Source: Culex pipiens pallens (Eukaryota > Arthropoda > Insecta > Diptera > Culicidae). Taken from it: a stretch of 64,000 bases of DNA. The position numbers were made by a program, and so were the translations under genes. The stretch is taken from positions 183,156,448-183,220,447 of the forward strand of contig NC_068938.1 in the NCBI RefSeq assembly GCF_016801865.2, given 5' to 3'. Of this stretch, positions 36,622 to 47,833 are shown in pieces. The notes below the pieces were generated by a model that had not been told where the DNA came from, did not search any database, and saw only the letters and a program-made list of their open reading frames with translations. Every line of letters begins with the position of its first letter. Position 1 is the stretch's first letter.

Positions 36622-36768
36622 ATACGGTGGGAGAAGAATATCACACTAGGCGAACCACCGGGCTTCCTGCACTCGTGGTGGTGCGTATTCTGGGATCTCT
36701 ACTGCGCGGCACCGGAACGACGGGACACCTGCGAGCATTCATCCGAGGCCAAAGCATTTCATGATTAC
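36622..36768 (+). CDS. Ssdp: Ssdp coding exon 3 (LUFS core, residues 44-92)
   Basis: Encodes 49 residues beginning IRWEKNITLGEPPGFLHSWW and ending SSEAKAFHDY; the middle reads CVFWDLYCAAPERRDTCEH. This Trp/Cys-rich block is the most strongly conserved part of Ssdp/SSBP proteins and completes the LUFS domain. The exon is phase 0 at both ends (TTTAG|ATA ... TAC|GTGAGT). It is followed by a 5.2-kb intron containing the large duplicated segment at 37.4-40.2 kb. Confidence 0.96.
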
Positions 36769-37485
36769 GTGAGTATTGTTCCCTTTTTTGTCTTACATTT
36801 AAGGATTGTCCAAATTAATAACAACTCAGTCATCAAGACTAACCCAACTACAGAAATTTTCGAATTAAAGTTATTGAACTTACTTCAAGTTTGAATGAAA
36901 ACCAAAAGCTTCCCCCAAAATTGAGTCCCACCTCAGTGATGCATCGCATCGTTACGAGATGGGCCAGATCCAGCTGGGAGGGAAAACGCCGATACAGATG
37001 CACATACACAAAAAAAAACACCTGGATTTGTAGAAAGTAAGCCGATTTACGGTGTTTTTTTGCGCTAAGCAAACGGTGGTTGGTCCATGGTTTGCGTCTG
37101 TGTGTTAGTATGTGTGTACACAAAAAAGGTAGCAAAGCTTACCGGTACATATGCGGATGGCGATTTGTATCTCTTTTTTTTAAGAGAGAGAAAGAGAGAA
37201 TACCTACAGAAAAATTGGCAGATTAATGGAAAAGTGCAGTTCGCTGGAAATCAGCCAATATTGCTATGGACATAGCTTAAAACAAGCGGATTCGTTTAGT
37301 TTTGAGTTTAACCATTGGATTTTTTATATGTTTTTTTTTCTTATAAGAATAATTTAATTTTTTTTTGTAAAGTGTCATATCAATTTTTAAAACTCATATT
37401 ACATTAATTGTAAGAATTTTCTATACCTATGACATAGTTCATAATAATTCTTATTTCATCTTTTAACAATCATTGCACCAAAGTA

Positions 37486-37702
37486 CACAGAAAAAAATGA
37501 TGGTAATATTCATCAGGAATGGTGACAGATTTTGTGTCAAAAAAAAAATGATTGATTTTACCCCAGAAAATTAATCAATTTTCATCAGTTTTTGATGAAT
37601 ATTCATCAGTTTCACATTTTTACACATTTTTTATGTAATATTACTCAAATAAAGTGGTCAAATTTTCAACATTCCAAAATTAAACTTTTTTTTTTTGCTG
37701 TG
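37486..37702. mobile_element. TA-flanked CACAG MITE
   Basis: TA flanks (37484-37485, 37703-37704), ends CACAGAAAAAAATGATGG and TTTTTTGCTGTG. Interior GGTAATATTCATCAGGAATG and GGTGACAGATTTTGTG recur at 54035-54259 and 54803-55032. It is absent from the paired duplicate at about 39145, which confirms it as an insertion. Confidence 0.85.
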
Positions 37703-38778
37703 TAGATAAAAAACGATAAAATGATGGCTTGTTTTAAATTTAAATCGCTTTTTTTCAATAATTGTATTGATTATATTTGATTTCAAGTTTTATTAAGGTT
37801 ATTTAAAAAATAAAATCAATAAAAAAATTGACATTTTGAAAAGTAGGTAATCTTTGTTTGATAAATTTTAAATTATGAAATATTTGCGAATTTTAATTTT
37901 CAATCAAAAAGCTAATAATAAAGGAAATTATCAAATGGAAGACAAACAATTAAAAAAAAATTAACAATTTTTTTTAAGTTGGGAAACAAATAAATCAGCA
38001 ATAAATTTTTGTTCAAAATGTTATTTGATTTGCAAACACATAAATGAAAATACTATCGTGAGGATATTAAACCGGTTTGATCTCAATTTGATCGATTTTA
38101 ACACAATAACACATTATTTATGAATGCTAGAAAATTTATTTCATAACAATTTCAGTGATATTATATTACTCATACTGTTCTAATTATATCACTTTGAATA
38201 TCTTTAAAATTATTATTGACAAATGTACTTAGCATGATAACATGGTTGCACTTAGAAATTTTAAAATTGCCATCAAATAATAAAGTAAATCGAGACAAAT
38301 TCTTCAATTTAAATTATTTTATAAAAACTTACTTTTGTGGTTTACAACAGATATTTTTAAAAAATCTTTAATTTTAACTACACCTAATCAACAAATATTG
38401 TAATATTTTTTTCCACTGAAATGACATTTTTTTCAAATAAGTTTTTTAAAATAATGTTTTCTTTTATATTATTTATTTGTCATCGTTTTGCATAATTGTT
38501 TGAAAATTAAAATTAAAAGATAATCATTTATTTTTTCTGAAGATTTTTTTTTTTTTGTTTTTTCAAGTACTTTGTACTACCTCTGTTTGCATAAATGTTT
38601 CATTTGCATTTTTATATCTTGTAAGTTAGTTAATCTGGTTCTAAAACATGCAAACTATCAGAAAATCAAAAAAAATCCTTTGTTCTTAAAAGAACTCTAT
38701 AAAAACATTTTTTCCACAAAATCCTTAGAAATGACTTTATTGGTCAGACAAATATTACTTGAGTTGTACTCATCTTGC

Positions 38779-39025
38779 GTCCCGCCCGTGTGGATCAATC
38801 GGACCGCGCACTGGACTCACAATCCAGAGGTCGCCGGTTCGAATCCCGCGGCGGGCGCTCTAAAATTATTTGTGTAAATATGGGTATTCGGCGCCGTCGC
38901 TTCGTGCCATACTCAAACACTTAGGAGCCCAGGGCGGCGAAGTCCTTGTAGATAAAAGGAAGACACTAGTGGTTGGTACTAGAAATGGTGACCGACAGCT
39001 ATAAAGTTAACTTCTTCTTTTTCGT
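38779..39025 (+). mobile_element. tRNA-derived SINE
   Basis: The head (about 38781-38860) folds like a tRNA: anticodon arm CTGGA CTCACAA TCCAG (anticodon CAC, Val-like) and T-arm GCCGGTTCGAATCCCGC, with box-B-like GGTTCGAATCC. A ~150-bp body follows, ending in a TTCTTCTTTTT tail. The body and tail mark it as a SINE, not a tRNA gene. No clean target duplication was found. Confidence 0.75.
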
Positions 39026-40197
39026 TGTCATATAAATTTATAAAATTCATATTACATTAATTGTAAGAATTCTCAATAACTATGATATAGTTCATAATAA
39101 TTCTTAGGTCATTATTTAACAATCATTGCACCAAAGTTCAAACAAAACGATGAAATTGCTGGCTTATTTCAATTTTAAATCGCTTTTTTAATAATTGTAT
39201 GATTATATTTGATTTTAAGTTTTATCGAGGTTTAAAAAAAATTAAATCAATTAAAAATAATACATTTTGAGTAGTAATCTCGGTTTGATAAATTTTAAAT
39301 ATTGAAATGTCTGCGAATTGTTGTTTTCACTCAAAAAGCAAATACCTAATAAAGGAAAAAATCAAATGGAAGACAAAAAAATAAAAAAAAGCTTTGAACA
39401 TGAAAATTAACTAAGGCTAGTGAAACTTTTATTTAAGTTTTTTTAAATTTTTTTTACCCTCCTCCCCCTCCCTCGACACCGACTAAAGCCGCTGGACAAA
39501 CTTTGAAAAATATTGGCATCGGTCTTAACAAGATCTTAATACTTTCAAAAAGGTTGGAAATTTTATTTGATTTGCAAACAAAAAAATTAAAATACTATCA
39601 AGAGGATATTGAACCAGTTTGATCTCAATTTGATTGATTTTTACGCAATAACAATTTTTTTATGAGTGCTAGAAAATTTATTTCATATGAATTTCAGTGA
39701 CATTATATTACTCAAACCAATCTAATTATATCATCTGAATATCTTTAAGATTAATAATGAAAAGAGTACTAAGCATGATTTAAGTTGCACCTTGAAATTT
39801 TAAAATGGCTGTCAAATAAAATCAAATAAATCGAGAGAAGTATGTTTTACAAATTTTTCAAACTAAAATTATGTTATAAAAAACTAACTTTTGGTGTGTA
39901 CAACAGAAATTGAAAAATTATCTTCAATTTTAACTACACTTAATCAATAAAAAATTGGAAAAATATTTTTCCACTGATCTATAGACATTTATAGATAATT
40001 TTTTTCAACCAAGTTTTTTTTTATGTTTTCTTCTAAGTATTTATTTATCATTGTGTTGCCTTATTGTTTTAAAATTGAAAGATAATCATTTTTTTAAAGA
40101 AATTTGTTTTTTTCAAGTACTTTTTACTACCTCTGTTTGCATATACAAAGCATTTATATAGCTTGTAAGTTAGTCAATCTGGTTCTGTAAAACAATC

Positions 40198-40840
40198 GGG
40201 TAATTCTCCGCCAACTCACACAGCAGTTGTCCCGACCCCTTTTCGATTTGCGTGAAACTTTGTCCTAAGGGGTAACTTTTGTCCCTGATCACGAATCCGA
40301 GGTCCAATTTTCGATATCTCGTGACGGAGGGGCGGTACGACCCCTTCCATTTTTGAACATGCGAAAAAAGAGGTGTTTTTCAATAATTTGCAGCCTGAAA
40401 CGGTGATGAGATAGAAATTTGGTGTCAAAGGGACTTTTATGTAAAATTAGACGCCCGATTTGATGGCGTACTCAGAATTCCGAAAAAACGTATTTTTCAT
40501 CGAAAAAAACACTAAAAAAGTTTTAAAAATTCTCCCATTTTCCGTTACTCGACTGTAAAATTTTTTGGAACATCTCATTTCATGGGAAATTTAATGTGCT
40601 TTTCGAATCTACATTGACCCAGAAGGGTCATTTTTTTCATTTAGAACAAAATTTTTCATTTTAAAATTTTGTGTTTTTTTCTAACATTGCAGGGTTATTT
40701 TTTAGAGTGTAACAATGTTCTACAAAGTTGTAGAGCAGACAATTAAAAAAATTTTGATGTATAGACATAAGGGGTTTGCTTATAAACATTACGAGTTATC
40801 GCGATTTTACGAAAAAGATTTTGAAATGAATGAAAAAAGG
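40198..40840. mobile_element. Single arm of the GGGTAATTCTC palindrome family
   Basis: Collinear with the left arm of 47834-49207, from GGGTAATTCTCCGCC through GACGGAGGGGCGGTACGACC to the ACGAGTTATCGCGATTTTAC segment, after which similarity ends. The right arm is missing. Confidence 0.8.
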
Positions 40841-41323
40841 CAAGCTCATTTTTTGCATTTGATTTAAAATATTGACTTTATAAAGCGATTTTTTTAAACA
40901 TTTGACATTGAAATTTTAATTTTGGATTCTAAAGAATTCAAAATAAATACTAGATGTTTTTATTCAACATCATTATGTTGTCTACTCTTAAGGGCAAAAC
41001 AAATATTTTTGAAAAAAAAATCCCCAAAATTATCACACAAAAGCAATAAAATTACCTAAATAAAAGCTAGAAAATTTGATTGACAAATCTTCAAAGAATG
41101 CTTGAAAACTGATTGAAATATAAATTGCAATGTTTTTCCCTCATTTCAGTTTAACTAGGAAAGTTTTTGGCATTTTGAAAAATGTAAATTTATTTGATCA
41201 GCTCGGAAAACCACTGAATATTTGGAAAATCGAACTGCCTGTCTATAACCGAGGAAATACTATATAATTTATATTGATAAAACTACAAAACGAAACTAAA
41301 CGAATTTAGTGGAATTGATAGAA

Positions 41324-41734
41324 GGGTAATTCTCTACCAACTCACACGAAATCGGGAAAAGTTGCCCCGATCCCTCTTCGATTTGCGTGGCAATTTTTTC
41401 TAAGTGGTAACTTTTGTCCGTGATCACGAATCCGAGGTCCGTTTTTTGATACCTCGTGACGGAGGGGCGGTACGACCCCTTCAATTTTTGAACATGCAAA
41501 AAAACAGGAATTTTTCAATAATTTGCAGCCTGAATCGGTGGTGAGATAGAAATTCGGTGTCAAAGGGACTTTAATGTAAGATTAGTCGCCCGATTTAATG
41601 GCATTCTCAGAATTCCGAAAAAACATGTTTTTCATCAATTAAAAAAAAACTCTAAAAAAGTTTTTAAAACTCTGCCAAAATTCTTTTTTTTTCTTAAAAT
41701 CGCGATAACTCGTGATGTTTATGAACAATTACCC
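41324..41734. mobile_element. Internally deleted GGGTAATTCTC palindrome element
   Basis: Starts GGGTAATTCTCTACC and ends with the inverse CAATTACCC. It retains ~300 bp of the left arm and a short right end, skipping the middle present in 47834-49207. Confidence 0.8.
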
Positions 41735-42000
41735 ATATTGAATATCATTTCACAGGAAATACACGCATAATTAAAATACATATTTAAAAAATCTTCAAAC
41801 AGAGGATAAAAAAATATCATTAGGATTGAATAAACTAACCAAATCAAATAACAAAGTTGAAAAAATAAACTGATTGGTACCAACCTTTCGGCTAAAAATT
41901 CTCGTAAGCTAAGAACTTGAACCCTCCAACCATCACCATCACCCTCCAATTTCCCACTTGAATAACGCTTTAACAGCCCAACTCCGCTACTATTCCGCAG
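41735..42000 (+). other. Ssdp: End of Ssdp intron 3
   Basis: AT-rich, then a CCATCACCATCACC stretch and the acceptor ATTCCGCAG. Nothing else is seen. Confidence 0.5.
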
Positions 42001-42132
42001 GGTTTCGTGAGTTCAGGCTACGGAGTGAACGGAATAGCACACAATGCCGGCCCGGCGCCCAGCCCGCTCGGACAGTTACCACCAAACGAGGGCATGCCCG
42101 GCGGCCCGATGGCACCCTCCGGCTTCTTCCCG
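42001..42132 (+). CDS. Ssdp: Ssdp coding exon 4 (residues 93-136)
   Basis: Follows acceptor TATTCCGCAG and encodes GFVSSGYGVNGIAHNAGPAP followed by SPLGQLPPNEGMPGGPMAPS and GFFP. The APSPLGQLPPNEGMPGGP part corresponds to the APSPVLG...PPNDGMPGGP block of vertebrate SSBP proteins; the preceding GFVSSGYGVNGI segment appears to be an insect-type extension. It opens the Pro/Gly/Met-rich half of the protein. The donor is CCG|GTAAGT, phase 0. A second AG lies 16 bases into the exon (GAGTTCAG), but using it would break the frame. Confidence 0.93.
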
Positions 42133-42912
42133 GTAAGTTACGACTTCACTTCTTTTTTTTTATTTTGCTATAAATGTGTAAACTACTTCTTTTTTTCTGT
42201 GGTCAGTTTTCCATCATATTTGTTTGGTTAATGTTTGTTATCTGTACAGAAAAATGTTTTCTAAAAAATCATCAAAAATTGGATTGTTCTCTGTTCCTTT
42301 CCTAACTCAATCACTATCTGTTTTTAAATTCAAATCAACTAGTTTCTCACTCATCTCGAATCATTAGACTCACCACGTGTTCCATCTAGGGCGGCCTGCA
42401 TCAAACTTAGATGTTCTCATTTTCCTAACCCTGTCTGTTTTGTGTCTTTCTCAGTCCAATAATGTTACAAAATTTGTAAACCGAATAAATATTTACCATT
42501 TTTGATGTTTTGTGTTTTTGAATGTAATCTGTAAACCTCTTTCCTAATTGTTTCAATGTTTTTCCACAAAGTGTTTAGAGTTTCGTTTCCTACAAATTAG
42601 TGTTTGTGGTATAAATGTTTAGTTTTGAATCATCATTCACCATTAAAGTCATTTCATCATCGAAACACAGAATCGATCAAGAGGACGAGAAAGGCAACAA
42701 ATATCAAGAAAAAAATCTGTATCAAAGTTGGAGATGAGTGGTCACGATCAAATTCTTCAAGATTGGCTGCTAAATTCAAGTTTAAAATATTTTTTTATTT
42801 CTTTAATTTTCACTTTTTCAAACTTCCAAACCCTTATTTTGGAACACAACCCACCCTAAGCAACCACCACCACGGTCCATTTTTGTTCTTTACCTTCGAT
42901 TGTTTGTTGCAG
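42133..42912 (+). other. Ssdp: Ssdp intron 4
   Basis: 780 bp, GTAAGT...TTGCAG, with pyrimidine-rich stretches and no recognised repeat. It is more GC-balanced than the long introns. Confidence 0.8.
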
Positions 42913-43011
42913 AACTCCTCCATTAGGCCATCACAACCCTCACACCCTAGCAGTGGGCAGTCCCCACACCCACAACCACCAAACTCGCATGGACAGATGA
43001 TGAGCGGACAG
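42913..43011 (+). CDS. Ssdp: Ssdp coding exon 5 (residues 137-169)
   Basis: Follows TTTGTTGCAG and encodes 33 residues starting NSSIRPSQPSHPSSGQ and ending SHGQMMSGQ, a Ser/Pro/Gln-rich linker of the kind found at this place in the family. The donor is CAG|GTTAGT, phase 0, so the exon could be skipped without changing frame. The upstream intron is 780 bp. An open frame covering 42604-43110 surrounds it, but its flanks are intronic; only the part bounded by splice sites resembles the family. Confidence 0.9.
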
Positions 43012-43540
43012 GTTAGTATTTCCCCCCCTCCCACCTCTCTCTTTCACATTTCACCATTTTCTATAATTCTTTCTCACTTTAATTTTAAGTTTGTTTTAAA
43101 ATTAAACTAAATCATTCGAAATTATTGGTTTTGTTAAGTTTTATCAATGGTCCTCGAATTGAGCAAGCTCTTACAGCGAAAAAATTACAAAAATCATGTT
43201 CTATCCCGCATCCAATTGCCACAATCAATCGACCAATCAAAACTGCAGCTCATTCGCTTTCATCCCGATTGCCCATCAGTTTCTAAAATTATGTGCAACC
43301 CATTTAGTAGCAACTATCGATGTGTATTTGTGTGTATTTAAACTCGTTTCATGTGATCATGCTGTGTGTTTCTATCGCTTTCTGGTAATGCTGCGCGACC
43401 AAATATTATGTAAATCATCATTCACCACCCCCCACCAGTTACATAAATCTTATAAATAGAAGGATGCTTGTCGGTTTTAAATTGTGTTTTGTGTTGTTGG
43501 TGATGCACTAATTTATATTTCAGAAGCTAAGTACCTGATA
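43012..43540 (+). other. Ssdp: Start of Ssdp intron 5
   Basis: Begins GTTAGT. C-rich then AT-rich, with no recognised gene or repeat. Frames of 64-87 codons lack family features. Confidence 0.5.
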
Positions 43541-44165
43541 GGGGGAGAGGGGGTAATATGCACCCCCGGGGTAATATGCACCCCCGGCTTTTCTCGGTAT
43601 TTGAAAGAATTTTCCGGGGAAAAAATCATAGAAATTGAAAGCTTAACATTGCTAAACCATGCTGGAAAAATTTGAGCATCGTAGTATAAAAACAGCTTAA
43701 GTTATTTGCAAAACTTTAAAATGTTGTGTTTTCATCTAATTTTCATTGAACTTTCATTATGATTTTTGGACAATATAAAAAGCATTTATTGTTATTGTAA
43801 GTATTGAGGTATATAGTTTTTGCCATAATCTTCACTATTCTGTAGATAGATGAGTCCAAAAACATCAAAAAATGCATTTTTAATTAAATTAAATTGCAAA
43901 AAGCGTGGTCGGGGCAAAATGCAGTGCATTTTGCCCCAATGTTACGGTGCATATTGCCCCGCATGGTTGTTTGAAATGAATGAAAACTGTTTTTAGAAAT
44001 TTGATATTTTCGAACAATTTTGAAGTTTTTTAAGACTTTTTTCTCATGGATGACGAAGAACAATAGTTGTTTTAGAACATCGAACAAAATTCTTCCACAG
44101 TAATGCTGCAATGGTTGAGAAATCACAGTTTTCCCTTAGGGGGTGCATATTACCCCCTCTCCCCC
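43541..44165. mobile_element. TA-flanked foldback MITE with GGGGGAGAGGGGG ends
   Basis: TA flanks; ends GGGGGAGAGGGGGTAATATG and exact inverse CATATTACCCCCTCTCCCCC. GTAATATGCACCCCCGG is repeated directly near the left end, and inner words such as TTTTGCCCC echo it. 625 bp, non-coding. Confidence 0.88.
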
Positions 44166-44378
44166 TAATTCCTGTTATAAATTTACTGAGTTTTTGATGT
44201 TATAAAAGGAATCAGCATTTTTGACATTAAAAAATATTTAAACTGGAAATTTCAGTCATTATTGTATTCGATCTTTTCCGTTATCAATGAAACTATTGTA
44301 GACATTTTTATCTTAGGCTCCACAAGCCATTTTTGAGTACATGAAGCAAGTTCTCTCGAGAATGATATTTGACAAGGG

Positions 44379-44555
44379 CGCCCAGTTACCTCAATCCGAA
44401 TTCTGAAACGGAATCTAATTAGAATCGTATACAAATTCCGTTTCAAACGCAACAACCGGTTCCGTGTTCGAACCGGTTGTTGCGTTTGAAACTGAATTTG
44501 TGTACGATTCTAATTAGATTCCGTTTCAGAATTCAGATTGATTTGACTGGGCGTA
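44379..44555. repeat. Near-perfect hairpin (~175 bp)
   Basis: GAATTCTGAAACGGAATCTA pairs with its inverse at about 44515-44535, and AACGCAACAACCGGTT pairs with AACCGGTTGTTGCGTT around a tight loop near 44465. The outer ends CGCCCAGT/ACTGGGCG suggest a MITE. Confidence 0.8.
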
Positions 44556-44566
44556 AGCTAAAAAAA

Positions 44567-45596
44567 CACTGAAAGAAAAATACACGTCTTTTCTATGAGA
44601 TTGTTTGATTTTAAAAATTAAAGGTAAAATTTAAAGATGAGCCACGAATTTTTTTATCGCTCACACGAAGAAGGTTTTATGAGTCCAATGTTTCAAAAGC
44701 CTCACAAAAAATGCAGGATGGTATGTCGTTTAAAAAAAAATACAAAAATCATGTATTAAAACTGTTTTTTGAAAAGTGGTCTAAACAACAAAATTCTGTA
44801 TCTTTGAAACGATAATTCTTTGTGAGGCTGTAGCAAAGAAACTAACTTAACAATAAAGCTCCAAAGAGAAATTTTTTGGAAATTTTCTCAGCATTAAAAA
44901 ACTGGTGCTTTTCTTTCAAGAAATATCTCAACTTTTACCTAAAAGTAGCTGTAGCTAAAAACGGGAGATTCTATCAAAAAATTGTAAAGTTTGCGATTGC
45001 AATTTCAAATTTTCTATAATAAATTGATTCTTAATAATGAGTACCTCCAGGTTTACATTATTTTTCAAAAAATCAGATTCAGCACCATTACGCACTATTG
45101 CTCAGGAGATGTCTTTTTCAGTCCTTCAAAACAAAATCGAAAATTTCAAAATATCTATTTTGTGATTTTAACTTTAATGATGAAAAGTAAAATAAAAAAT
45201 CGGATTTATTTACCGTGTACCTTTTCTTCCGAAAAGTCCTAATCATAACCAACAACTTTGTCGAAGACACCAAATCGATCAGAAAATCCCTTCTCAAGAG
45301 ACAGAATTTCATACATTTACCTACATACCCATTTTGAATGACCAGCCCCCAAAATTGTATGGTGATTTCTATTGAAAAACGAATGATGCAAAATTGCTTC
45401 TTTTGACAAAGATTCATCCAAATCAAAAAATCGCGGAAAAAATGCGAAATTGTAAAGAATTAATCTTATGCAAAATTGTTTGGAAAATCGATACTCGATT
45501 TTTACATCTAAAAGACATTAAAAAATGTTTAAATTTGACTTCTAAACCTAAATATCAAAAAATATCATAGAAACGGTGTGTATTTTTCTCGCAGTG
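44567..45596. mobile_element. Possible ~1-kb element with CACTG ends
   Basis: Left end CACTGAAAGAAAAATACACG and right end GTGTGTATTTTTCTCGCAGTG are inverse apart from a few bases. The interior is AT-rich without a transposase frame. The target duplication is unclear, so the boundaries are tentative. Confidence 0.5.
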
Positions 45597-45856
45597 TATT
45601 TTATTTAGCAAGCCCGTTAAATTTTATTGTTATTATTTATATTATTTTTATTCATATACAAAAAATTGGGCAAGAAATTCCTCAAACTTGTATTTCGACA
45701 ACAAAAAGTTAAAATAAAGAACATGACTCTATTTTTGCAAAAAATCGAAAAATCCAGATCGAACAACTATCTTTTTCTTGGAAAGTTGCATTCCTAAATT
45801 ATTTTCTTTCTAATATTCAGTTTTTTTTTATATAGTGTTCAAGGGAAAGAAATATG

Positions 45857-46282
45857 TCAAATCAAAAATAAAAAAAAATCAAATTATTCGCTCTACAGCA
45901 TTGCCTTGGCGTTCTCGATTGCGAGATTCCTACTCGAAACTAGGTGTTCGAAGGCTTGATTGTTGAGGCAATTGCAAACCTCTTTTTACACCTTAGCTTC
46001 CATCCACCCCGGGATTCGAACTGACGACCTTTGGATTGTTAGTCCAACTGCCTACCAGCGACTCCACCGAAGCAGGACCCAGGGAGACGACTCCTACACC
46101 TGGACTGAGCTAACGACCTAACCTTTAGGTTAGGCCGGGGCCAACATTTACTTCCCCGTCCGACGGAAGGCGTGATCAGACAAATCTCGTCTCGAAAAAT
46201 GCCACCGGGACCGTCTGGGATCGAACCCAGGCCGACTGGGTGAAAGGCAATCACGCTTACCCCTACACCACGGTTCCCGGCC
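45857..46282 (-). mobile_element. Composite SINE with two tRNA-like heads
   Basis: Flanked by a perfect 10-bp duplication AAGAAATATG (45847-45856 and 46283-46292). On the minus strand the 5' head (about 46282-46205) resembles tRNA-Glu, with anticodon loop CTTTCAC and GGGTTCGATCCC. A spacer is followed by a second tRNA-like unit (about 46080-46010) with anticodon arm TTGGA CTAACAA TCCAA (AAC, Val-like) and GTTCGAATCCC. It ends in an A-rich tail. Dimeric tRNA SINEs are known from Culex (the Twin family); membership here is not established. Confidence 0.88.
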
Positions 46283-46292
46283 AAGAAATATG

Positions 46293-47833
46293 AATAGTGT
46301 AATTTTAAACATAAAAAGTTGGGCGAACAGTTTCTTTGTTTAACCCAACCTCGCAAAACTTTAGATGAATCAGAGAAAATTGATTTCGCATTTGTTCTTT
46401 TTTGTGCAAAGTTATATAAATGAGTCATAAATGAGGAATTCAACTGAAATTTAAAAAAGAGTTTCTTTAGAAAGATTGTTAACATATTTATCTTATCAGG
46501 GCTAGTCATTGCCTTCAACTTTATAAATTTGCTCAAAATAATGTGAAATTTGGTTTTAAACAACCTTTGGAGTTAACTCAAAGGATGCAATACTGGAATG
46601 GCTCAAGTGAGGCACTTTAATTATTATAAAACTTAAAAAATGCCAGCTTTTGAAATGTTTTTCCTATTAGGTGCATTTTCTAAAATTGCACATAAAGTGG
46701 TCAGTATCGTTGTAGCTACATTAGAATTCCAATAGAATTAACCCTTTTCATTTATTCGCAGCACATAATTATCTATTCTATTGATTGGGAATATATTTGC
46801 CTTTGCATCAAATGCACCCCAGAAGCACATATACCACATATATTCCCCGTGTTTACACAATGCGTGGGGGTGCGGGGGCGGGATGTCCGATCAGGCGATA
46901 ATGTGATTCGATTGATGAGCGAGGCGAATATTCCATCATGGTTGATTGCTTCATTACAGAACGAGGGGGGGAGAAGGGGGATTTGCAAATATAATCGGGC
47001 CAATCCTGTAATGAGGTCCGAAATTGAATTGCCTGTTTATCAAAACGCAATCGGAACTAGTTTGAGGAGAGTGAAGGGAGCATTTTTTTTGTTGCAAATT
47101 TGCTAAATCAATAGACTCTGATTGTAATATGGGAACGTGTCAATATTAATTGGATGGGCATGCTGTGACTAGGAGTAAATATTTAACTGATTAGTTGCAA
47201 TGATGTTTGTGAGAATTGAGTGATTTTTTTACAATTAAGTTTTACTTAAATTCAGGATGGTACTTGTTCTAATTTTAAATTCTTAATGTCACTGGATGCA
47301 AATGATTAAACTAAGTTAAAATTCTTTAACAAATCAAAATATTTTACTTAATGAATTTAAATTATTAGGGATTTGAATTTTCAATGTTGACTTTATTTTA
47401 AAATTTTGAAAAAAGTTTTTTAGATCAATGACAATTTCAATGAGAAATTCATTGTTTGTATTTTTTTAAACTGGATGAAACTTTTCAATGTTAAAATGGT
47501 TAATTTTATTTTAGCGTGTAACTATTATTTCCGAGAAGTAAAACAAATCCGTTCACAATACAAATTTTTGATTTGAACTACCGATATTGTATGAAAACTT
47601 GTATGGGCGAACTAGTGATGCAAAATTACTTCCGTGGTCATAGAAAAACTACATTCAAAGTGTCATTTAAATAAAACAAATACAAGAAAAAACGTTGTCC
47701 GAAGTCTCAGAGAATTGCTCGTTATTTTCTTAATACTTAAAATACTTATCAAAGTGGGTAAGCAATGTTTAGTTTGAGTTGAGGTTCAGTGACTTTGTAA
47801 AATTTGGAATGGAGATTTTCTAAAAATGGCTAT
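46293..47833 (+). other. Ssdp: Ssdp intron 5, middle
   Basis: AT-rich except 46.80-47.10 kb, which is GC-balanced with GGGGGTGCGGGGGCGGG near 46866. No repeat with ends and no gene was recognised. Confidence 0.4.

Larger units (their letters stand above)
37370..40195. repeat. Tandem duplication, unit ~1.2-1.3 kb
   Basis: Copy 1 is about 37370-38655 and copy 2 about 39028-40195, both running from TGTCATAT through TTACATTAATTGTAAGAATT to CTACCTCTGTTTGCATA and AATCTGGTTCT. They have diverged by many substitutions and indels. Copy 1 alone carries the MITE at 37486; copy 2 alone carries a C-tract fragment at about 39410-39555. A SINE lies at the junction. Confidence 0.85.

Noticed and set aside
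38781..38860. tRNA-Val gene
   Set aside because: The anticodon arm and T-arm fold, but the acceptor pairing is imperfect and a SINE body with T-rich tail follows directly.
42604..43110. 168-codon frame covering exon 5
   Set aside because: Only 42913-43011 matches the family and is bounded by splice sites; the flanks are intronic read-through.
46010..46282. tRNA-Glu and tRNA-Val genes on the minus strand
   Set aside because: Both lie inside one unit with an A-rich tail and a 10-bp target duplication, so they are SINE heads.
45857..46563. 174-codon minus-strand frame (to 46563)
   Set aside because: The frame runs through the composite SINE; its protein-like stretch is translated tRNA-like sequence.
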